This document shows, in pieces, positions 1-4,426 of a DNA stretch of 5,141 nucleotides (its first letter is position 1; the number at the start of each line of letters is the position of its first letter). Source of the stretch: Promethearchaeota archaeon (GTDB taxonomy: Archaea; Asgardarchaeota; Lokiarchaeia; Sigynarchaeales; SOKP01); NCBI GenBank assembly GCA_014729315.1, contig WJKD01000637.1, positions 1 to 5,141 of the forward strand. The letters are read 5' to 3'. A program made the translations under genes and the position numbers. The notes under the pieces are model-generated. The model was not told the origin of the DNA. It did no database searches and saw only the letters and a program-made list of their open reading frames with translations.

Positions 1-1
1 A

Positions 2-178
2 GTCCGGTCTTCCGATTTTGCCGGACCAAAGGAATTACGGAGCCTGGTCGGGAAAAAATTCATTCGGGATATTGTGATGTACATCGGAAACAGTACCGTG
101 CCTTTTGGGGAAAATTTGTTTGCGATGCCGATGAGTGGGTTGTGGCTAATGGAGGGGGAGAATATTTCGGGCAATTAA
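2..178 (+). CDS. C-terminal end of a DUF4143-type AAA+ ATPase (partial, 5' end outside the window)
   Basis: Reading frame 2 is open from the window edge to a TAA at 176-178 and gives the last 58 residues of a protein. The stretch KKFIRDIVMYIGNSTVPFGE, followed by NLFAMPMSGLW, matches the end of the DUF4143 domain. In that family a conserved strand pattern with GE-TVPFGENL and a terminal P-S-LW closes a nuclease-like C-terminal domain found behind an N-terminal AAA+ ATPase of about 400 residues. Only the tail is present, so the ATPase motifs cannot be checked. Such proteins are common, often multicopy, accessory genes in anaerobic and FCB bacteria, and their substrate is not established. Frame 1 is also open here (to 234) but gives a composition unlike any family, so it is a shadow. 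No terminator is seen after the stop. Confidence 0.8.
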   Translation, partial: VRSSDFAGPKELRSLVGKKFIRDIVMYIGNSTVPFGENLFAMPMSGLWLMEGENISGN

Positions 179-335
179 TGAATTTGTTTTACAAGAAGAA
201 CACACAAAGATTCATGCTGCGTTATTTTCGGTGATCCTAATAACAAAACAATAAGTTAAAAAAGAATAGTATTGACTTTTAACATTTTTTTTATTTTATT
301 TCTAAATCAAAGAAGGATGTTAGATGGTTAATATT

Positions 336-400
336 TATCATGATATCAGCTTTTAAACCCAATTTTTCCAGTTGTTTTATATAGTTTCTATCATGATAGA
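336..400. repeat. Two copies of the TATCATGATA palindrome in the gene-free stretch 179-462
   Basis: TATCATGATA at 336-345 is a perfect 10-bp palindrome. The same core recurs inside the perfect 14-bp palindrome TCTATCATGATAGA at 387-400. The centres are 53 bp apart, close to five helical turns, so two bound dimers would face the same side of the DNA. Each copy lies next to a similar GATGGTTAA or GTTGGTTAA string. They sit 63-127 bp before the protease start and could be operators for that gene, but no regulator is identified. The rest of 179-462 is AT-rich and I see no gene or RNA in it. Confidence 0.4.
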
Positions 401-412
401 TAGTTGGTTAAA

Positions 413-440
413 TTCAAAAATATTTTTTTAACTGTATAAA
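413..440 (+). promoter_or_regulatory. Weak candidate promoter for the protease gene
   Basis: TATAAA at 435-440 (one mismatch to the sigma-70 -10 consensus) is preceded at a 16-bp spacing by TTCAAA at 413-418, which is a poor -35 match. The leader would be only about 15-20 nt and carries no Shine-Dalgarno sequence, as is common in Bacteroidetes-related bacteria. AT-richness makes chance matches likely. Confidence 0.3.
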
Positions 441-444
441 ATAT

Positions 445-453
445 GTTATGTGA
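445..453 (+). repeat. GTTATGTGA box before the protease gene, inverted copy at 1343-1351
   Basis: GTTATGTGA ends 9 bases before the ATG at 463. Its exact reverse complement TCACATAAC begins two bases after the stop codon of the same gene. If the gene is an integron cassette, the recombination point would fall between G445 and T446, and this box would be the cassette's own leading bases. A terminal inverted repeat of another small mobile element is an alternative, although no target duplication flanks the pair. Confidence 0.5.
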
Positions 454-462
454 AAAAGAATC

Positions 463-1341
463 ATGAAAAAATATAATAAAATCAAACTTCCAGCACCGCT
501 TGGTGGAGAAGCCGAAAAGGGTAGTTACAAACTAGTTGACGGAAATAAAAAAAAGGTATCTGGCATTGATGCCATCTTTCCTATCCTGAAAGAAATAAAA
601 CCTGGCGAGTGGGAATTTATTGGTACAGGATTCTTCATTACTGATAATGGTATTTTTGTTTCTGCAAAACATGTTTTTATGGATGTGATGGATAAACATA
701 GAAATCAAACGCACCCAATTTTTATTTTGCAAAGGTTACATAATAATGAAATTATACAACGTAATGTTCGCTACTGTTCTACAAACGACATAGCTGATGT
801 GGGTATTGGAGTTCTTGATCAATTGAAATATGATTCAACCGGTGAAATAGTAAAAAACAAAATTGTCACGCTAACTTCAATACCACCTGACATTGGAGAA
901 ACTATAGTTACCTTTGCATACCCACGTCACATTAAAACACTCGAAAATGATGAATTTAGTTTTTTATTTTTGCCTGATTTCTATGATGGAAAGCTAGAAG
1001 ATTTTTATCCAAATGGTCGAGACCAAGTGACGTTGCCGGCCCCATGTTATAGAACGACAATTAATATCCATGGCGGCGCAAGTGGAGGTCCAGTCTTTGG
1101 ACCAAGTGGTCATGCTTTTGGTGTAAACTCAACAAGCTTTAGTTCCACAACGGATATTTCATTTGTATCAAGAATAAATGAGATACTCTCTTTGAGAGTC
1201 AAAGAAGTCCGTTTACATGACTTAGAACCAGAATCGACGACTATCTTTGAATTAGCAAAACATGGTTTTATTAAATTTAAACCATCACTGCATATGATAC
1301 AAAGCAGAACTAAGAATGGCATCCTCGTGTATTCTTATTAA
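463..1341 (+). CDS. Trypsin-like serine protease, cytoplasmic (292 aa)
   Basis: The protein has the chymotrypsin/trypsin-like fold signature (Trypsin_2 type) with all three catalytic elements. GTGFFI...FVSAKHV places the catalytic histidine at H70. DIADVGIG gives the aspartate at D112. GGASGGPVFGPSG gives the nucleophile S207 with its oxyanion glycines. The order and spacing (H, then D about 40 residues on, then S about 95 further) are normal for the family. There is no signal peptide, transmembrane segment or PDZ domain, so it is probably a soluble intracellular protease rather than a DegP/HtrA periplasmic one. Its substrate is unknown. Similar bare trypsin domains occur as effectors or partners in bacterial defence loci, but nothing here proves that role. 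The ATG at 463 has no clear Shine-Dalgarno, and no better in-frame start lies upstream. The gene is AT-rich, flanked by an inverted 9-bp box, and followed by an attC-like site split by an IS. Confidence 0.85.
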   Translation: MKKYNKIKLPAPLGGEAEKGSYKLVDGNKKKVSGIDAIFPILKEIKPGEWEFIGTGFFITDNGIFVSAKHVFMDVMDKHRNQTHPIFILQRLHNNEIIQRNVRYCSTNDIADVGIGVLDQLKYDSTGEIVKNKIVTLTSIPPDIGETIVTFAYPRHIKTLENDEFSFLFLPDFYDGKLEDFYPNGRDQVTLPAPCYRTTINIHGGASGGPVFGPSGHAFGVNSTSFSSTTDISFVSRINEILSLRVKEVRLHDLEPESTTIFELAKHGFIKFKPSLHMIQSRTKNGILVYSY

Positions 1342-1443
1342 ATCACATAACACTCAGCTGCGCACAATTGCAGCATCTGAGCGATTTCGTCGGTTTAGCG
1401 GCAGAATATAACAGCCAGCTACTTATAGAGCTTAATCTTATGC

Positions 1444-1452
1444 TATTAAAGC
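1444..1452. repeat. Left copy of the IS target-site duplication
   Basis: TATTAAAGC directly precedes the left inverted repeat and is repeated exactly, in direct orientation, at 2428-2436 directly after the right inverted repeat. IS1595-family elements usually make 8-bp duplications, so one of the nine matching bases may be a coincidence. Confidence 0.85.
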
Positions 1453-1474
1453 TACGGTTATCCCGTTTGTTCAG
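1453..1474 (+). repeat. Left terminal inverted repeat of the IS (IRL)
   Basis: This 22-bp repeat begins TACGGTTATCCCG and ends GTTCAG. It matches the reverse complement of 2406-2427 at 20 of 22 positions; the mismatches are at positions 6 and 16 of the repeat. Confidence 0.92.
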
Positions 1475-1481
1475 AAAATGC

Positions 1482-1510
1482 TTGCAAAATTTAGTGAATA
1501 ATTGTATATA
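1482..1510 (+). promoter_or_regulatory. Candidate transposase promoter within an 11-bp tandem repeat
   Basis: TTGCAA (1482-1487) and TATATA (1505-1510) are separated by 17 bp, a good sigma-70-like arrangement. The -10 lies in the first unit of a perfect tandem duplication, ATTGTATATAT at 1501-1511 and again at 1512-1522, so a second -10-like box follows 11 bp later. It leaves a leader of about 30 nt before the ATG at 1547. Confidence 0.45.
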
Positions 1511-1546
1511 TATTGTATATATGTTCACTTTATCGTGGAGCAAGCG

Positions 1547-2422
1547 ATGTTAACAATTTTCGATTTTCAAATTCGATTTCCTGATGAAGCTTCTTGTATC
1601 TCGTATCTTTGCAAAAAGCGTTGGTCTAATGGTTTTAAATGTCCTAAATGTCAACATACAGAAGCCTATTATCTTAAAACAAGGAAGTCCATGCAATGCA
1701 AACGGTGCAGGCATCAAGTGTCTGTCACTGCCGGGACTATATTTCACAAAATGCATTTGCCGCTGCTAAAAATTCTCTGGGCGTGTTACTGGATCACGAC
1801 ATCCAAAAAGGGTATTTCTGCCAAAGAATTACAGCGCAAATTGGGATTAGGAAGCTATAAAACTGCCTGGACATTGGAACATAAAATCCGAAAAGTAATG
1901 AAATCTTCCGGCAAATACCCCATCAATGGTGATGTCGAGTTAGATGAAACTTTTCTTGGGCTGCTTGCACAATCTGAAAAGAAAAAACGGGCTTTCATCA
2001 ATGTGGTTGTCGAAACCAACGGAAAAAATATCGGCCGTGCCTATTTGGAACATTTGCCAAACCATTCATCAGACGGGATCAAAACGTTTGTCACCAAAAC
2101 TGTTGCTCCAGGTTTTACTGTTAAAACCGACGGTAGCTCCGCCTATAAATGGCTAAAAAAACAATATAAGCATAAACCCCATAAAATGTACGACAAGAAA
2201 GAGAATAATAAACATCTACCCAAAGTACATATCGTGATCACAAATCTTAAAAATTGGTTGCGTGGTACTTATAACAGCATGCCCAGTAAACATGCACAAC
2301 GTTATCTCGATGAATTCTGTTTTCGGTTCAATCGAAGATGGAAGATCGAATCGATGTTTGATAAACTTGTCGATAGAGCCATTATAACAAAGAACGTTAC
2401 TTATGCTGAACTAACGGGATAG
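1547..2422 (+). CDS. IS1595-family transposase (291 aa)
   Basis: This is the DDE-type transposase that would excise and insert the surrounding element. Near the N terminus a zinc ribbon is formed by CPKC (C32, C35) and CKRC (C51, C54), preceded by the usual FPDE...C..YL....W..GF..CP pattern. A helix-turn-helix-like stretch follows (about 85-115, ISAKELQRKLGLGSYKTAW). The catalytic domain shows VELDETFLG (D133) and VKTDGSSAY (D195). The third metal-binding residue is probably N233 in HIVITNLKNW, because this family uses N, H or E there, but this is not certain. The conserved block YLDEFCFRFNRRW ends the domain. I chose the ATG at 1547 because GGAG (1537-1540) lies 6 bases upstream and the family homology begins there. 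A TTG at 1502 in the same frame would add 15 unconserved residues. Length is normal, with no frameshift or internal stop. Confidence 0.93.
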   Translation: MLTIFDFQIRFPDEASCISYLCKKRWSNGFKCPKCQHTEAYYLKTRKSMQCKRCRHQVSVTAGTIFHKMHLPLLKILWACYWITTSKKGISAKELQRKLGLGSYKTAWTLEHKIRKVMKSSGKYPINGDVELDETFLGLLAQSEKKKRAFINVVVETNGKNIGRAYLEHLPNHSSDGIKTFVTKTVAPGFTVKTDGSSAYKWLKKQYKHKPHKMYDKKENNKHLPKVHIVITNLKNWLRGTYNSMPSKHAQRYLDEFCFRFNRRWKIESMFDKLVDRAIITKNVTYAELTG

Positions 2423-2427
2423 CCGTA
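2406..2427 (-). repeat. Right terminal inverted repeat of the IS (IRR)
   Basis: Read on the minus strand it begins TACGGCTATCCCG and ends GTTCAG, matching the left repeat at 20 of 22 positions. It encodes the last residues of the transposase (AELTG) and its TAG stop, so the repeat is constrained by both functions. Confidence 0.92.
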
Positions 2428-2436
2428 TATTAAAGC
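2428..2436. repeat. Right copy of the IS target-site duplication
   Basis: TATTAAAGC follows the right inverted repeat directly and is identical to 1444-1452. Confidence 0.85.
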
Positions 2437-2493
2437 AGGTAAGCGTGGGTGTTATTAAGTAACATAATTCAATTTAACAATCTTGGTAAGATT

Positions 2494-3348
2494 ATGAATT
2501 CTGGACTAATTAAATCAAATACATTGCATCGAGAAGTAGAGCAATTGAAGTTAAATTTTAAAAAAAACAATGATGCTATACCTGAGACATATTTAGCTGC
2601 CGAGATGATAAGTAATACATTTGATGAATTAATAACTAAGAATATAGAATTTAAAAACGCCTCAGATTGGCAATATGCTTCTACTCTAATGATATTTGGA
2701 TCATATCAAAGTTGGATGAATGCTTATATTATGACATGTGTGGGATATTATGATATTGGTTTAATGTCTCTTCGCAGATCAATTGAATATGTTTGTTATT
2801 TATCAAAAATTTATCAATCTGATAAAAGGGCAAGAATTTGGATGGGCAAATGGGATGATAATGATAATCGAAAGAAATTTGCAAACAAATTCAGTATTCC
2901 GTCCAAATATTTTAGTCAAAAATATTCACATTTAATGGAATTATTAGTTATGCATGATTATGCTTCAGATTTTGGTGTTCATGGTAACTTTGAAGTACTA
3001 ACAACAAAATATAAAAAAGATGAAAAAACAGGTCAGCTAATCTTTTCTTTTGTCAGTGTAAGAGATAATATAGAACTACCAATTGGAATGATGCTAATGG
3101 CTGGATATCGGATTTTACAATCCATTATTTCTGTATTGAAAGACTATATAAATAATTATGCAGAATTTTCAGGATTTTTTGATAATTTATCAAAAGCTGT
3201 TCATCAAGCTAGACTGAAAAGCGTACAAAGAGAATATAAGGGACTTGTACCGAGAGAAATTTTGGATGCAATTAACTCTGATAATAGAGAAGCATTTGAA
3301 GATTATTTTAGAAAATTAAAGGAGAAATTTAGCAATAGAAGTATCTAA
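2494..3348 (+). CDS. Hypothetical helical protein, function not recognised (284 aa)
   Basis: I do not recognise this gene with confidence. The protein is soluble, has no signal peptide, and appears mostly alpha-helical and rich in charged and aromatic residues. Visible landmarks are LRRSIEYVCYLSKIY (93-107), a WMGKW block (116-120), HDYASDFGVHG (154-164) with two histidines, a hydrophobic helix around 197-217 and a charged C-terminal tail. The pattern LR--E...W...H--S----H loosely recalls all-helical DUF5677- or HEPN-like families, but no canonical HEPN R-x4-6-H motif is present, so this is only a suggestion. The ATG at 2494 is preferred, with a weak GGTAAG just upstream. An in-frame GTG at 2449 falls in the attC-like arm and would add 15 unlikely residues. 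The gene is strikingly AT-rich compared with the genes right of 3367. Insertion of the IS may have cut it off from an upstream promoter. Confidence 0.7.
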   Translation: MNSGLIKSNTLHREVEQLKLNFKKNNDAIPETYLAAEMISNTFDELITKNIEFKNASDWQYASTLMIFGSYQSWMNAYIMTCVGYYDIGLMSLRRSIEYVCYLSKIYQSDKRARIWMGKWDDNDNRKKFANKFSIPSKYFSQKYSHLMELLVMHDYASDFGVHGNFEVLTTKYKKDEKTGQLIFSFVSVRDNIELPIGMMLMAGYRILQSIISVLKDYINNYAEFSGFFDNLSKAVHQARLKSVQREYKGLVPREILDAINSDNREAFEDYFRKLKEKFSNRSI

Positions 3349-3361
3349 ATTTAGACTTTTT
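3344..3361. terminator. Weak AT-rich palindrome at a convergent gene junction
   Basis: TCTAAATTTAGA (3344-3355) is a perfect 12-bp palindrome overlapping the stop codon of the plus-strand gene and followed by CTTTTT. It lies between two converging genes only 18 bp apart. As a hairpin it would be weak because it has no GC core and almost no loop, so a role in termination is only possible. Confidence 0.25.
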
Positions 3362-3366
3362 GGGTA

Positions 3367-3663
3367 TCAGTTACGATATTTTTCTCTAACCTGTCTTACT
3401 AATTCCGGCACGTCTTCGGCTGTATATTCTGATTGTTCGACCTCATTCTGGATATCATCCCAAAGATTTTTTGCCTTCATAGCAAACAATTTTTGCGAAA
3501 CCTGATTATCAATAAATTTTTGGATATCGCTTTCTCGAAATCTCCACTGATTCCCGATTTTAAAACCAGGCAGCTCTCCACGCTTCGTTTGTCGCCGCAC
3601 TGTAACAGTGTTTACTTTAAAAAATTCTGCCACTTCATTGACAGACATAATTTTTTCTGACAC
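3367..3663 (-). CDS. Small helix-turn-helix (excisionase-type) DNA-binding protein with antitoxin-like tail (98 aa)
   Basis: Residues 6-52 form a MerR/excisionase-type HTH_17 domain: MSVNEVAEFFKVNTVTVRRQ, then GELPGFKIGNQWRF, then a short helix ending KFID. This is the typical winged-helix layout of family members. The tail (about 66-98, with YTAEDVPELVRQVREKYRN) resembles the C-terminal neutralising segment of VapB-like antitoxins, where a D--ELV--VR pattern sits before the end. It is probably a DNA-binding antitoxin or small repressor, which is an inference. A toxin gene would be expected next to it, and downstream there is only the convergent AT-rich gene. The GTG at 3663 has AGGA 10 bases upstream; an ATG at 3648 is an alternative start. 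It lies 33 bp after the DUF5615 gene in the same direction and may be co-transcribed. Confidence 0.8.
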   Translation of the reverse strand: MSEKIMSVNEVAEFFKVNTVTVRRQTKRGELPGFKIGNQWRFRESDIQKFIDNQVSQKLFAMKAKNLWDDIQNEVEQSEYTAEDVPELVRQVREKYRN

Positions 3664-3696
3664 TTTTGTTTTATCCTGTTCACCGAATTCAAAAAT

Positions 3697-4053
3697 TTAT
3701 TGTTCCTGAGCTTTCCAGATGCTTTGAGCAAAATCTCTCACCACGACCAGCAAGTTCTTCCATTCGTTTTCGCTGAATTGATTGATAGCATTTATGACTC
3801 GCTGATGGATTTTATCTTTATTTGGATTTTTAAGAAGCACAATAAGAATTCCACAATGGAAATTATCCCGGTACTGTGTGAATCCCTTATCTGTAGAAAT
3901 TAAAAGACGGCTTTCGTTTTGAACCATGTCCCAGAGATATTCATCGGTGATCCCTTCGTCCTCAGTTCCGCGAACATCCTTTACATTATGACCAAGCTCC
4001 CTCAATTTTTGAACAGACATATTGGGAATATTTTCATCGACCAAAATCTTCAT
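3697..4053 (-). CDS. DUF5615 family PIN-like protein, putative toxin (118 aa)
   Basis: The start MKILVDENIP, followed by V-KLRELGHNV, ITDEYLWDMVQNESRLLISTDKGF and a GILIVLL strand, is the complete DUF5615 (PIN-like) signature. The acidic residues D6, D37 and D55 fit the metal site of PIN-type ribonucleases. The family is widely regarded as a toxin component paired with DUF433 proteins. RNA cleavage by this protein is inferred, not shown. The ATG at 4053 is one base after the stop of the DUF433 gene, with GAGAGAT just before it, so translation is probably coupled. A TTG at 4074 in the same frame would add MKWQRDK, which lies in the DUF433 gene and is not family-like. Full length, no defect seen. 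Confidence 0.88.
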   Translation of the reverse strand: MKILVDENIPNMSVQKLRELGHNVKDVRGTEDEGITDEYLWDMVQNESRLLISTDKGFTQYRDNFHCGILIVLLKNPNKDKIHQRVINAINQFSENEWKNLLVVVRDFAQSIWKAQEQ

Positions 4054-4054
4054 T

Positions 4055-4285
4055 TTATCTCTCTGCCATTTCAAGAGGAGTTACTTGCTCTTCTGCAAGT
4101 GAAGCAACATATTCCAGACACGCCAAAATGTCTTCGCGCTCCAATGAGGGGTATGCCTCCAGCAGGTCTTCAATCGTATCACCGTTGGCGAGCATTTTCA
4201 CAATCTGGTGAACAGGAATTCTCGTGCCCTTTACACACGCCTGCCCATGACATATATTCGGATTTATTGAAATTCGAGTATGCAT
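4055..4285 (-). CDS. DUF433 domain protein, putative antitoxin (76 aa)
   Basis: RISINPNICHGQACVKGTRI, continuing PVHQIVKML, is the conserved DUF433 core, with the GTRIPV motif at 20-25. It is followed by LLEAYPSLEREDILACLEYV, the usual second part that forms a small helix-turn-helix-like domain. DUF433 proteins are commonly encoded directly before DUF5615 PIN-like proteins, as here, and are thought to be the antitoxin and autorepressor of that pair. The ATG at 4285 fits the family start. An ATG at 4297 overlaps the AAGGA sequence (4301-4297) that would serve as the ribosome-binding site for 4285. It is the first gene of a possible three-gene operon running down to 3367. Confidence 0.88.
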   Translation of the reverse strand: MHTRISINPNICHGQACVKGTRIPVHQIVKMLANGDTIEDLLEAYPSLEREDILACLEYVASLAEEQVTPLEMAER

Positions 4286-4300
4286 AGTATATAACATCCT

Positions 4301-4323
4301 TAATTATTTTCTGTATTAATTAT
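4301..4323. repeat. TAATTAT direct repeat, possible operator of the DUF433/DUF5615 operon
   Basis: TAATTAT occurs at 4301-4307 and 4317-4323, 16 bp apart, each containing the palindrome TAATTA. It lies between the candidate promoter and the DUF433 start, where an autoregulating antitoxin would bind. In such AT-rich DNA it may be chance. Confidence 0.25.
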
Positions 4324-4329
4324 CAAACT

Positions 4330-4358
4330 AAAATACTAACTTTTCTTAAAATAATCAA
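4330..4358 (-). promoter_or_regulatory. Candidate promoter of the DUF433/DUF5615/HTH operon
   Basis: On the minus strand TTGATT (4358-4353) and TATTTT (4335-4330) are separated by 17 bp. This gives a leader of about 35-40 nt before the DUF433 start. It is the best sigma-70-like pair in the intergenic region 4298-4426. Confidence 0.4.
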
Positions 4359-4383
4359 GACTTTTTGACAAATCCCCGGATGC

Positions 4384-4418
4384 AATCCCTACCAGCGCTC
4401 CGAGCACTGGCAGGGATT
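4384..4418 (-). terminator. Stem-loop after the T9SS-sorted protein gene
   Basis: AATCCCT (4384-4390) pairs with AGGGATT (4412-4418), and after one mismatch CCAG pairs with CTGG, leaving an 11-base loop. It begins 8 bases after the minus-strand stop codon, where a terminator is expected. There is no proper U-run on the minus strand, so it may act as a 3' stabilising hairpin instead. Confidence 0.5.
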
Positions 4419-4426
4419 TCTTCAAA

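Larger units (their letters stand above)
1453..2427 (+). mobile_element. Complete IS1595-family insertion sequence, 975 bp
   Basis: The element is bounded by 22-bp imperfect inverted repeats (1453-1474 and 2406-2427) beginning TACGG, carries one full-length transposase gene, and is flanked by a perfect 9-bp direct duplication. All parts needed for movement in cis are present, and the near-perfect repeats and exact duplication suggest a fairly recent insertion. The transposase stop codon (2420-2422) lies inside the right repeat. The element separates the two arms of the attC-like site and puts 984 extra bases between the protease gene and the gene at 2494. Confidence 0.92.
1343..2457 (+). other. 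Candidate integron attC-like recombination site, interrupted by the IS
   Basis: The site starts one base after the protease stop codon. ATAACAC (1347-1353) is the reverse complement of GTGTTAT (2449-2455). Removing 1453-2436 (IS plus one duplication copy) brings these arms together in a site of about 129 bp, within the size range known for attC sites. The possible R'' is ACATAAC (1345-1351) and R' is GTTATTA (2451-2457). In the hypothetical circular cassette, the right arm joined to the bases from 446 would read GTGTTATGTGA, an 11-bp perfect complement of the left arm 1343-1353. One mismatch, then CA and GC, extend the pairing inward. Against this, R' deviates from GTTRRRY, the centre of the site folds poorly by eye, and no integrase or second attC is seen. 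Confidence 0.4.

Noticed and set aside
1..234. A second open frame (frame 1) covering the left edge
   Set aside because: It overlaps the frame-2 DUF4143 tail, which has clear family motifs, while frame 1 gives no recognisable pattern.
1353..1381. Hairpin CTCA-GCTGC/GCAGC-TGAG after the protease gene as a terminator
   Set aside because: There is no T-run after the stem and the 3' arm has a three-base bulge. It may instead belong to the folded attC-like site.
1368..1553. Open frame spanning the attC-like region and the IS left end
   Set aside because: It crosses the IS boundary and the start of the transposase, so it exists only since the insertion; its sequence is not family-like.
2449..2493. 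Upstream GTG start for the helical protein
   Set aside because: The GTG lies in the right arm of the attC-like site and the added 15 residues look like translated spacer; the ATG at 2494 has a weak ribosome-binding site.
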